From assembly GCF_001280085.1 (NCBI RefSeq), contig NZ_LGED01000217.1:62001-126000 (forward strand): DNA of 64,000 nucleotides, given 5' to 3'. This DNA comes from Saccharothrix sp. NRRL B-16348. GTDB taxonomy: Bacteria > Actinomycetota > Actinomycetes > Mycobacteriales > Pseudonocardiaceae. Positions 46,412-53,851 of this stretch are shown here, piece by piece (the stretch's first letter is position 1; every line of letters begins with the position of its first letter). The position numbers were made by a program, and so were the translations under genes. The notes under the pieces are model-generated. The model was not told the origin of the DNA. It made no database searches and saw only the letters and a program-made list of their open reading frames with translations.

Positions 46412-49080
46412 TGCGCACCAGCGAGGAGGTCTACCACCAGGTCCGCTGGGACCCGCGGTTCGACCCGGCGCGGTTCGTGCTCGGCGTGCAGCAGCGCGGG
46501 GCGCGGCCCAAGCGGGTCGCGTTGCCGTCGTTCACGCCGGGAGGCGAGGTGCCGTGGCACCGCGTGCTGTTCGTGGAGGCGGACGGCGAGGTGGTGTGGG
46601 ACCGGGCGACCGGGCTGGACCGCGTGGGCGAGTCGGCGGCGGGCCGGGTGCGGGCGCCGCGCCGGCTGCGTGCGCCGCTGTTCACCGCGAGCACCCCGCA
46701 CGCCTGGGATCCGCTGCACGGCTGGGTACCCGCCGAGCCGCTGCCCACGGTGCCGCGGCCGTTCACCACGGTCTTGACCTGGAACGTCCTGTGGGACCGC
46801 TACGACAGCGACCGCATCGACACAGCCCGCCGCCGTCCCCTGCTGTTCGGCGAACTGGCGGCGGCCGACGCGGACGTCATCGCGTTGCAGGAGGTCGAAC
46901 CCGACCTGCTCGCGGCGCTCATCGCCCAGCCGTGGGTGCGCGCGCACTACACGCTCGACGTCGACCCGACCGGACCGGACGTCGACCGCACGGGCCTGGT
47001 GGTATTGAGCCGGTTGCCGGTGCTGGAGGCCGCGCGGTTCCCGCTGGGCGCGCACAAGGCCGTCAGCGCGATCGTGGTCGAGACCGGCGGCGGGCCGCTC
47101 GTCGTCGCGGCCACCCACCTGACCAGCGACCACACCGCGAACGGGCCGGCCAAGCGGCGCGCGCAGCTCGGGCGGGTCGCGGAGGCGTTCGCCGGGGTGG
47201 AGGGCGACGTGGTGCTGGTCGGCGACTTCAACGACGGTGGACGGCGGCCGGCCGCCGCGCTCGGGATGCGCGACGCGTGGCTGGAGGCGCGTGACGACGA
47301 GCCGCCGACGTTCGACCCGGTGGTGAACCCGCTGGCCGCGGTGTCCTCGCTGTCCGGGCGGCGGTCGCGGCTGGACCGGGTGTTCGTGCGCGGCGGGTCG
47401 CGGTGCGTCGGGGCGGACCTGGTCGGTGACCGGCCCGTCGACGGCCTGTTCGCCTCCGACCACTACGGGGTGCTGGCGCGGCTGGCGGCCGTCGCGCCTT
47501 CCGTGGCCGCCGACGTGCTCGACTCGCCGCCGACGCCGCGGACCGCCGTGGTGTGGCTGCCGGGGCCGTGGGAGGAGGTCGAGCGGGTGCGGCGGGAGCA
47601 CGACCACCGGGCCGACCGGTGGCCGCCGCACGTGACGCTGCTGTTCGGGTTCGTCCCGGAAGCCGACTTCGACCGCGCCGTGCCGCTGCTGTCCGAGGCG
47701 GTCGCCGCCGTGCCCCCGTTCCCGGTGCTGGTGGACGGCGTGCGCGACTTCGGGCCGGGCGTGGTGTGGCTCGACCCGGCCGCCGCCGGTGTCACGCCGT
47801 GGACCGCGCTGCACGACGCGGTGCGCCTACCGTTCCCCGCTTGCCGGACCAGGGACGACTTCACCCCGCACCTGACGGTCGGCGGGTCGCGGGAGGCGGC
47901 TGGGCGGACCGGGGCACGGCAGGCGGCGGAGCGGATCGGTGCGTGGTCGGGTCGGGTGGACGAGGTGGTGGTCCTGTCCAGGCGCGGTGACGGCCCGATG
48001 CTGCCCCGCGCGGCGGTGGCACTGGGCACCGGCGAGGTGCGGTGGTTCGAGGAGCCCACCACCCCGCCGGGACCGTCGCTGGACGCGGTGGCCGAGCGCG
48101 TCACCCGTGCGTTGTCAGCCGCCTTGGACGTGGTGCACGTCGTCGGCTCGCGGCGGATGGGGTGCGGGTTGCCCGACGCGGACCTCGACCTGGTCGCCGA
48201 GGTCGCCGAGCCGGCGACGGTCGCCGAACGGGTGGCCACCGCGCTGCCCGGGGTGGCCGTCCGGCCCGTGGTCGGCGCCCGCTCGCCAGGCTTCCGCCTG
48301 GTCGTGGACGGGCTCGGCGTGGACCTCGCGGTGGCCGCCGGAGACGGGGTGGCGCTGAGCGCGGTCGAGGACGCGGAGGCGGTGCGGGCGGCGGTCGGTG
48401 GGCGGCACGAGGACTTCGCGCGGCTCGCGCGTGCGGTCAAGGCGTGGGCACGGGCCCGTGGGCTGGACTCGGCGCCGTTCGGGGGTGTGCCGGGGCTGGC
48501 GTGGTCGGTGCTCGCGGCGCGGACCGTGCGCGAGTGGGCCGGGCCGGACCTGCTCGCCGGGTTCTTCGCGACCTGGGCGGCGTGGGACTGGCGTGACCCG
48601 ATCGGGCTGGTGACGTCACCCGAACGCACCGGCGCGCCGATGACGATCATGACGCCGACCGCGCCCGTCCGCTCGTGCACCGAGCAGGTCGGCCCGGGGT
48701 TCCGGGACCTGCTGACGGCCGAGCTGTACCGGGCGTGGGAGATCGTCGAAGCCGGTGCTCCCGGGCTGTCCGCGCCACCCGACGCGCACCGCGCGCACGC
48801 GGCGTGGGCGCTGGTCACCGTGCCGCACGACCTGGTCGGCCCGGTGCGCGGCCGGCTGCGGGCGTTGCTCACCGCGTTGGAGCTGGCCGGCACGCCGGAC
48901 GCGCACGCGTGGCCACGGCCGGTCGAACGCACGCCGGACGCGGTGCGCTACGCGATCGGGTTGGGCAAGCGCCCGGTGTCTCCCGCCGTGCTCGCCGATG
49001 TGGTTGCCTCGTGGAGGACCGGGCTGCGCGGTGTCGAGGTCGTCCGGGCGGGCAACGGCGACGTCCCGACCCTGCGCTGA
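46411..49080 (+). CDS. Four-domain RNA repair protein: MJ1316-EEP-2H-poly(A) polymerase
   Basis: 889 residues. Residues 1-75: MJ1316/DUF504 domain (RTSEEVYHQVRWDPRFD, PWHRVLFVE, VVWDR), predicted to recognise cyclic RNA ends. About 115-360: endonuclease/exonuclease/phosphatase domain (TWNVLWDR at 123-130, ALQEVEP, GDFND at 271-275, SDHYG at 349-353). About 372-545: 2H phosphoesterase with both HxT motifs (His407-Val-Thr, His487-Leu-Thr). From about 555: nucleotidyltransferase with GSRRMGCGLPDADLDL (579-594, catalytic Asp residues) and a poly(A)-polymerase-like helical part (660-889). It should process 2',3'-cyclic phosphate or damaged ends and add nucleotides before the coupled ligase/kinase seals. 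Confidence 0.88.
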   Translation: MRTSEEVYHQVRWDPRFDPARFVLGVQQRGARPKRVALPSFTPGGEVPWHRVLFVEADGEVVWDRATGLDRVGESAAGRVRAPRRLRAPLFTASTPHAWDPLHGWVPAEPLPTVPRPFTTVLTWNVLWDRYDSDRIDTARRRPLLFGELAAADADVIALQEVEPDLLAALIAQPWVRAHYTLDVDPTGPDVDRTGLVVLSRLPVLEAARFPLGAHKAVSAIVVETGGGPLVVAATHLTSDHTANGPAKRRAQLGRVAEAFAGVEGDVVLVGDFNDGGRRPAAALGMRDAWLEARDDEPPTFDPVVNPLAAVSSLSGRRSRLDRVFVRGGSRCVGADLVGDRPVDGLFASDHYGVLARLAAVAPSVAADVLDSPPTPRTAVVWLPGPWEEVERVRREHDHRADRWPPHVTLLFGFVPEADFDRAVPLLSEAVAAVPPFPVLVDGVRDFGPGVVWLDPAAAGVTPWTALHDAVRLPFPACRTRDDFTPHLTVGGSREAAGRTGARQAAERIGAWSGRVDEVVVLSRRGDGPMLPRAAVALGTGEVRWFEEPTTPPGPSLDAVAERVTRALSAALDVVHVVGSRRMGCGLPDADLDLVAEVAEPATVAERVATALPGVAVRPVVGARSPGFRLVVDGLGVDLAVAAGDGVALSAVEDAEAVRAAVGGRHEDFARLARAVKAWARARGLDSAPFGGVPGLAWSVLAARTVREWAGPDLLAGFFATWAAWDWRDPIGLVTSPERTGAPMTIMTPTAPVRSCTEQVGPGFRDLLTAELYRAWEIVEAGAPGLSAPPDAHRAHAAWALVTVPHDLVGPVRGRLRALLTALELAGTPDAHAWPRPVERTPDAVRYAIGLGKRPVSPAVLADVVASWRTGLRGVEVVRAGNGDVPTLR

Positions 49081-49105
49081 GCCCACGCCGACCGGAGGGG
49101 GTTTC

Positions 49106-49693
49106 GTGGAGTTCCAGGACGTGGTCCGACGCAGGCGGATGGTGCGAAAGTTCACCGACGAGCCGGTGTCGGACGAGAGCGTGCGGCGGATCATGCGCAA
49201 CGCGCTGCGCGGCCCGTCGGCCGGGTACTCGCAGGGTCAGGCGTTCCTCGTGCTGCGCGGCGAGGAGACGGCGGCCTTCCACGAGTCCGTCCAGCAGCTG
49301 TGGACCAACGACACGGCCAAGACCGCGCCGGTGCTCGTGGTCGCGTTCGCGGTGAAGGACGCCTACCTGGACCGGTACGCCGAGCCGGACAAGGGGTGGA
49401 CCGATCGCAGCGAGGACCACTGGCCGGTGCCGTTCTGGTACATCGACACCGGGATGGCCGTGCTGCTGATCCTGCAGACCGCGGTCGACGAAGGGCTCGG
49501 CGCGGTGTACTTCGGCATCGCCGAGGAGGACTTCGACCGGGTGCGCGAGGAGTTCGGCGTGCCCGCGGACCACGTGCCGATCGGCGCCATCGCGATCGGG
49601 CACGGCGCCGAGGAGGACGTCTCGGCGGGCGCGTCACCGTGGACCCGCAAGCGCCGGCCGTTCGAGGACGCCGTGCACTTCGGGCGGTGGTAG
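49106..49693 (+). CDS. Nitroreductase family protein
   Basis: 195 residues from the GTG at 49106 (GGAGGGG upstream), 25 bases after the RNA repair operon and probably read through. FMN-binding pattern: RRRRMVRKFTDEPVSDE at the start (FMN phosphate arginines), GPSAGYSQG, and GLGAVYFGIAEEDFD. Reduces nitro compounds or quinones with NAD(P)H; the physiological substrate is unknown. Confidence 0.88.
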   Translation: MEFQDVVRRRRMVRKFTDEPVSDESVRRIMRNALRGPSAGYSQGQAFLVLRGEETAAFHESVQQLWTNDTAKTAPVLVVAFAVKDAYLDRYAEPDKGWTDRSEDHWPVPFWYIDTGMAVLLILQTAVDEGLGAVYFGIAEEDFDRVREEFGVPADHVPIGAIAIGHGAEEDVSAGASPWTRKRRPFEDAVHFGRW

Positions 49694-49709
49694 GCGGGTC
49701 AGCGCCGGC

Positions 49710-49744
49710 GTGCGGTTCCCGGGCGTCGACCCCGGGAACCGCAC
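49710..49744. terminator. Bidirectional hairpin terminator
   Basis: GTGCGGTTCCCGGG (49710-49723) pairs perfectly with CCCGGGAACCGCAC (49731-49744) around a 7-base loop, between the converging nitroreductase and PPOX genes. Confidence 0.85.
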
Positions 49745-49752
49745 GGCCGCGG

Positions 49753-50184
49753 TCAGTTGACCTTCTCGCCGTACACCTTGTCGATCTCGATCGTCACGAG
49801 CACGCGCCGGTCCGACACCATGACCGTCCGGTACTCGTCCCAGTCGGGGTGCTCGCCGGCGGCGGCGCGGTAGTACTCCACCAGCGCCTCCACCTCGGGG
49901 CCGTTCGGGTCGGCGCCCGGGCCGATGATCGTCGCCGTGCCCTCGGCCGTGGCCCACGCGCCACCGTCCTCGCTGGTCACCTCGAGCGAGACCCGCGGGT
50001 CGCGGCGCAGGTTGGCGATCTTGGCGGTCCCGGCGCCGGTGGCCACCTTGATGACGTCGGCGGCCTTGTCGTACGACGGCAGGACCGGCGACAACTGCGG
50101 TCGGCCGTCGGCCTTGATCGTGGCGAGCACGCCGAGCTTGCTCTTGGCCAGCAACGTGCGAGGGTCGAATGTGGTGTCGGTCAT
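49753..50184 (-). CDS. PPOX-class (probable F420-dependent) oxidoreductase
   Basis: 143 residues with a split-barrel flavin/F420-binding fold: LLAKSKLGVLATIKADGRPQLSPV, IKVATGAGTAKIANLRRDPRVSLEV, a mid-length PGADPNGPEVEALVEYY insert and a C-terminal strand (RRVLVTIEIDKVYGEKV). The layout matches the TIGR03618-type Rv1155-like family of actinobacteria. It lies directly downstream of the atypical tRNA pair on the same strand, so read-through from that unit is possible. Confidence 0.85.
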   Translation of the reverse strand: MTDTTFDPRTLLAKSKLGVLATIKADGRPQLSPVLPSYDKAADVIKVATGAGTAKIANLRRDPRVSLEVTSEDGGAWATAEGTATIIGPGADPNGPEVEALVEYYRAAAGEHPDWDEYRTVMVSDRRVLVTIEIDKVYGEKVN

Positions 50185-50270
50185 GCCCGCACCAACCCGG
50201 GATCAACGGCCGGGTATTCCCGACTTTCTCCACTCTTTCCGGTGAATCAGCTCGCCGTGAGCGATCGTGG

Positions 50271-50343
50271 TGCCCCTACCAGGATTCGAACCTGGACCGG
50301 ACGCGTTCTGAGCGCGTTGCCTCTTCCGTTGGGCTACAGGGGC
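50271..50343 (-). tRNA. tRNA gene, class I body, anticodon CAG (Leu codon CUG)
   Basis: 73 bases fold as a full cloverleaf: acceptor GCCCCTG/TAGGGGC, D arm GCC-CAACGGAAGA-GGC, anticodon stem ACGCG/CGCGT with loop CTCAGAA (anticodon CAG), five-base variable loop CCGGT, T arm CCAGG-TTCGAAT-CCTGG, discriminator A, and CCA encoded next (50270-50268). The anticodon reads the leucine codon CUG, yet the long variable arm of bacterial tRNA-Leu is absent. It lies four bases after a sibling tRNA. What amino acid it carries cannot be told. Confidence 0.85.
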
Positions 50344-50347
50344 TCGG

Positions 50348-50421
50348 TGCGGTTCCGGGGATTCGAACCCCGACTGGACTGGCCCTCAACCAGACGCCTC
50401 TACCACTTGGGCTAGAACCGC
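50348..50421 (-). tRNA. tRNA gene, class I body, anticodon GAG (Leu codon CUC)
   Basis: 74 bases: acceptor GCGGTTC/GAACCGC, D arm GCC-CAAGTGGTAGA-GGC, anticodon stem CTGG/CCAG with a T-T mismatch below and loop TTGAGGG (anticodon GAG), five-base variable loop CCAGT, T arm CGGGG-TTCGAAT-CCCCG, discriminator A. CCA is not encoded. It again lacks the tRNA-Leu long arm. Its D arm is nearly the same as that of the neighbour, suggesting common origin. Confidence 0.85.
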
Positions 50422-50448
50422 GAGCGAATCGGCTCGGTGAAACGACGA

Positions 50449-50480
50449 AGCCGCCCGGATCGGTCTCCCGATGGGCGGCT
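50449..50480 (-). terminator. Attenuator-like hairpin between leader peptide and tRNA pair
   Basis: On the minus strand AGCCGCCC-ATCGG-gaga-CCGAT-cc-GGGCGGCT forms a long, nearly perfect stem followed by TCGTCGTTT, unusually T-rich for this genome. It begins 24 bases after the leader stop codon and ends 28 bases before the first tRNA. The GGGCGGG overlapping the leader's ribosome site is complementary to one arm, so an alternative fold is possible. Confidence 0.6.
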
Positions 50481-50503
50481 CCCGCATGCCGGACGCGTTC
50501 AGG

Positions 50504-50566
50504 TCACGGCGGGGAGTCCGCACAGCCGAGCAGGAGCAGGAGTTCGCACTGCCGCACGTCCGTCAT
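50504..50566 (-). CDS. Leucine-rich leader peptide
   Basis: A 20-codon open frame, ATG at 50566, TGA at 50506-50504. Product: MTDVRQ-CELLLLLGCADSPP, with five consecutive leucines encoded CTC CTG CTC CTG CTC. GGGCGGGAG lies just upstream as a ribosome site, with short spacing. Small Leu-rich peptides ahead of a terminator hairpin are the hallmark of ribosome-mediated attenuation (as for leu operons). The first genes downstream are two tRNAs whose anticodons read exactly these codons. Too short for ordinary gene finding; translation is not proven. Confidence 0.55.
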   Translation of the reverse strand: MTDVRQCELLLLLGCADSPP

Positions 50567-50698
50567 GACTCCCGCCCTTCCGCTGTGGTGTGGGACCAGT
50601 CTGCACGGGACTCACCAGGGAACGCAACGCATTTGTCGCGCCACGATTTGTCCATAAAGGACTGACGTGCGGAGTGTACGTGGTCGTGCGGCCACGAC

Positions 50699-50704
50699 TA
50701 CGAT
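50699..50704 (+). promoter_or_regulatory. -10 element (TACGAT) giving a leaderless transcript
   Basis: TACGAT ends six bases before the ATG at 50711, so the transcript would start at the initiation codon; no ribosome site is present. An inverted repeat, GTCGTG...CACGAC, overlaps the promoter. Confidence 0.45.
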
Positions 50705-50710
50705 CCCCGT

Positions 50711-51367
50711 ATGTCGGAACCACGGGCACTCGCGGACCTGCCGTTCGCCGCCTACCTGGAAGACCACGACGGCGGGCAACTGGAGTCGGGCGGGGACTAC
50801 AACGTCGTCCACATCGCCGACCAGGAGTTCCCCGACCTCGCGGCGGGCAACACGCGGTTCAGCGAGTCGGCGCTGTCCACCGTCCGGTTCACCGACGGCT
50901 CGCTGCGGCGGTCGCGGTTCAACGACGTGTGGCTGCACGGTGTGCAGGTCATCGGCACCGACCTGGCCGAGACCGGGTGGCTCGACGCGGAAGTCGTGAA
51001 CAGCGCGTTCGCCGGGGTGGCGATGTTCGAGGCCGGGCTGAGCCGCGTCACGTTCTTCGGCTGCAAGCTCGTCTCCGTCAACCTGCGCGGCGCGTCACTG
51101 CGCGAGGTCGCGTTCGTCAACTGCGTCCTGCGGGACGTGGACTTCACCGAAGCCGAGCTCACCGACGTCACGTTCCCCGGCTCGACGCTCGAAGACCTCC
51201 GGTTCGAGGGCGTGAAGCTGAAGAAGGTGGACCTCCGCGACGCCGCCGAGTTGGGCATCCGCAACGGTTTCGCCTCGCTGCGCGGCGCGACGATCACCTT
51301 CACCCAGGCCCTCGACCTCGCGCCGGCGTTCGCCCACACGCTCGGCATCACCGTCAAGGACAGCTGA
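50711..51367 (+). CDS. Pentapeptide-repeat protein
   Basis: 218 residues. From about residue 45 to 175 every fifth position is Leu or Phe with small residues between (FRFTDGSLRR-, SRFNDVWLHG-, VNLRGASLRE-, VDFTEAELTD-type runs), which builds a right-handed quadrilateral beta helix. Some members mimic DNA and protect gyrase from quinolones, most have unknown function. It converges with the two-component operon, four bases from its stop. Confidence 0.88.
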   Translation: MSEPRALADLPFAAYLEDHDGGQLESGGDYNVVHIADQEFPDLAAGNTRFSESALSTVRFTDGSLRRSRFNDVWLHGVQVIGTDLAETGWLDAEVVNSAFAGVAMFEAGLSRVTFFGCKLVSVNLRGASLREVAFVNCVLRDVDFTEAELTDVTFPGSTLEDLRFEGVKLKKVDLRDAAELGIRNGFASLRGATITFTQALDLAPAFAHTLGITVKDS

Positions 51368-51370
51368 CGA

Positions 51371-53110
51371 TCACGGCGCGGGCGGCGTGACCACGGGCAG
51401 CGTGATCCGGAACGTCGCGCCCACGCCGGGTTCGGCGGCGACGGTCACCGTGCCGCCGTGCGCCTCCACCAGGTGCCGGGTGATGGCGAGGCCGAGCCCG
51501 CTGCCGCCGGTGCTGCGGCTGCGCGACTTGTCGGCCCGCCAGAACCGCTCGAACACGTGCGGCAGGTCGTCCGGCGCGATGCCCACGCCGGTGTCGGCCA
51601 CCTCGATCACCACACCGCGGTCGAGGTGGGCCTCGACGGACACCGTGCCGCCCGCCGGCGTGTAGCGGATCGCGTTGGTGACCAGGTTCTCCACCGCCTG
51701 CCGCAGCCGCACGGGGTCGGCGACCAGGAACAGCTCGCCCTCGGTCCGCGCGGTGACGGTGACGTCGCCGTTGGCGTGCGCGGCCACCACCTGCTCGACC
51801 ACCTCGGCCGCGTCGATCGGCTCCGGGTGCAGGCGCAACGTGCCCGCGTCGGCCTGCGCCAGGTCGTGCAGGTCGTCCACGAGCCGTTGCAGCACCAGGG
51901 ATTCCTCCGCCAGCAGCGCCACCAGCCGCTGGTCGGTCGCCGCGACGCCGTCCTGGGCCGCCTCCAGCCACCCGGTCACGTTGCTCAACGGCGTCCGCAG
52001 CTCGTGCGCGACGTCGCCGACCAGCGCCTGGCGCTGCCGCTCGGTGTCGGCGAGCTTGGCCGACATCGCGTTGAACGACCTGGCCAGCTCGCCGATCTCG
52101 CCCCTGGCCGCGGTCACCCGCACCTCCCGGTCGCCCGCGCCCATCCGCTGCGTCGCCGCGGTGAGCGCGCGGATCGGCCGGACCAGGTGGTTGGCCGTCA
52201 GCCAGGACGCGAGCCCGGCCAGGGCGAGGATGCCCAGCGCCGTCCACGCGATGCGCGTGACGCCCGCCGTGGACAGGTCGACGGTCGCCGGCCGGGCGCC
52301 CGTCGGCTCGGTCAGGAACAGCAGGGCGGCGGGCGCGACGTGCGGTGCGAGCTGTTCCCGCCGGGCGGCGGCCAGGCACGCCGTCTCCTGGGCGGACGCC
52401 GTCAGCTGGGGCGGGCGGTACCACTCGGGCAGGTCCGGTGTCATCCACGGCAGCGGGAACGGCTTGAGGCCCGGCATGCTCCCCAGGCAGTCCGCGACCA
52501 GCTCGATCAGCCGGTGGCCCGCGGTGTTCTCCGTCTCGGTCGGCCCGTGCAGCACATCGTCGAAGTCGCAGTCTTCGATCACCGTCTGCGGCTTGTCCCG
52601 CGTCAGGACCGGACGGCCGTTCGGCTGCACCAGGACGGTCCGCCCGTCGCACGCGGCGGCGGCTTCGGCCCGTTCGCGCAGGTGGGCGCGCTCCTCCCGG
52701 GTGAGCTTGAACGGCCCCACCGCACGCGGGTCGATCTCGTCCACGGCACCGGGCTTGAGCACCGGGTTCACGTTCAACGGGTCCACGACGACGGTCGGGT
52801 TCACCGGCAGCTGCGGCGAGCCCGCGTCACCGGAGTCCGCGATCGGCGTGCGGTCCCACGCGGTCAGCGCGATCCGCCGGCCGGTCTCCCGCGCGAGCGC
52901 GTCCACCGTGGACCGCACGCCCGTCCAGTCGGGGTGCTCCGCCGCGTACCCGAGCAGCCGGTCGTAGATCGACGCGTCGGTGGCCAGCGCCTCGCCCTGC
53001 TCCTGCCGGATGCTGCCGGTGGTGGCCTGGGTGGCGAGCCAGGCGGTGACCGCGATGGACGTGCCCGCGATCAGCAAGGACACCGCGAAGAAGCGGAAGA
53101 GCAGGCTCAT
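51371..53110 (-). CDS. Sensor histidine kinase with large outer domain
   Basis: 579 residues. Membrane helix about 7-27, an unusually large extracytoplasmic domain of about 250 residues with several cysteines, second helix about 285-305 and HAMP; then a dimerisation/phosphoacceptor helix (GDVAHELRTPL, His about residue 370) and ATPase with N, G1 and G2 boxes (ENLVTNAIRYTP, DTGVGIAPDD, GSGLGLAI). Its ATG overlaps the response regulator stop by ATGA. The signal is external and unknown. Confidence 0.9.
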   Translation of the reverse strand: MSLLFRFFAVSLLIAGTSIAVTAWLATQATTGSIRQEQGEALATDASIYDRLLGYAAEHPDWTGVRSTVDALARETGRRIALTAWDRTPIADSGDAGSPQLPVNPTVVVDPLNVNPVLKPGAVDEIDPRAVGPFKLTREERAHLRERAEAAAACDGRTVLVQPNGRPVLTRDKPQTVIEDCDFDDVLHGPTETENTAGHRLIELVADCLGSMPGLKPFPLPWMTPDLPEWYRPPQLTASAQETACLAAARREQLAPHVAPAALLFLTEPTGARPATVDLSTAGVTRIAWTALGILALAGLASWLTANHLVRPIRALTAATQRMGAGDREVRVTAARGEIGELARSFNAMSAKLADTERQRQALVGDVAHELRTPLSNVTGWLEAAQDGVAATDQRLVALLAEESLVLQRLVDDLHDLAQADAGTLRLHPEPIDAAEVVEQVVAAHANGDVTVTARTEGELFLVADPVRLRQAVENLVTNAIRYTPAGGTVSVEAHLDRGVVIEVADTGVGIAPDDLPHVFERFWRADKSRSRSTGGSGLGLAITRHLVEAHGGTVTVAAEPGVGATFRITLPVVTPPAP

Positions 53111-53772
53111 ACCAGCTTGTAGCCGATCCCGTAGACGGTCAGGAGCCGACGCGGCCGGCGCGGGTCGTGCTCGATCTTGCGGCGCAGCTTCACCACGTGC
53201 ACGTCCACCGTCCGCTCGGTGGTGAAGCCGTCCTGGAGCAGTTGGCCGCGGGTGAACACCCGGTGCGGCTGGGCGGCCAGCGTCGACAGCAACCGGAACT
53301 CCATCGGCGTCAGCGCGACCGGCTCGCCGGCCAGCGTCACCTCGTGCCGGAGCGGGTCGACCACGATGTCGCCGACCTTGAGCACGGCGGCGTTCGTGGC
53401 GCGGGCCCGGCCGGCGCGGCGCAGGATCGTGCGGACGCGGGCGACGAGCTGGCGCGGCCGGAACGGCTTGGTCACGTAGTCGTCCGCGCCGAGGTCGAAC
53501 CCGAGCAGCACGTCGTCCTCCGCCGACCGGGCGGTGAGCAGCACGATCGGCACGTCGGAGTCGGCGCGCAGCACGCGCACCACGTCCAGCCCGTCCACCG
53601 CGGGCATCATCACGTCCAGCACCAGCAGGTCCGGGTCGCGCCGGCGCGCCTCGTCGATCGCCGACCGGCCGTCGTGCACGACCACCACCGAGTGCCCGTC
53701 GTGCTCCAGGTAGCGGCGGACGAGCTCGGCCTGGTGGGGGTTGTCCTCGGCGACGAGGATGTGGGCGCACAC
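53107..53772 (-). CDS. OmpR/PhoB family response regulator
   Basis: 221 residues from the GTG at 53772. Receiver domain with acidic pair (AED), phospho-Asp in LLVLDVMMP, LLTA and KPF; C-terminal winged helix (ALTPMEFRLLSTLAAQPHRVFTRGQLL, TVDVHVVKLRRKIE, VYGIGYKLV). Partner of the kinase downstream. An ATG eleven codons earlier is an alternative start. Divergent from the DUF3152 gene, which may be a target. Confidence 0.92.
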   Translation of the reverse strand: MCAHILVAEDNPHQAELVRRYLEHDGHSVVVVHDGRSAIDEARRRDPDLLVLDVMMPAVDGLDVVRVLRADSDVPIVLLTARSAEDDVLLGFDLGADDYVTKPFRPRQLVARVRTILRRAGRARATNAAVLKVGDIVVDPLRHEVTLAGEPVALTPMEFRLLSTLAAQPHRVFTRGQLLQDGFTTERTVDVHVVKLRRKIEHDPRRPRRLLTVYGIGYKLV

Positions 53773-53851
53773 GACCGCGAGTATGCCCACCTTCACGGCC
53801 ATCGAGCAGGACGACAACAGGTTCTTCACAGTTCGTCGCGATCTTGGGGAC

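Noticed and set aside
50271..50421. Possible tmRNA, T-box or CRISPR-like repeat at the tRNA pair
   Set aside because: Two separate complete cloverleaves with T loops and acceptor stems are present; no specifier loop, tag frame or spacer structure.
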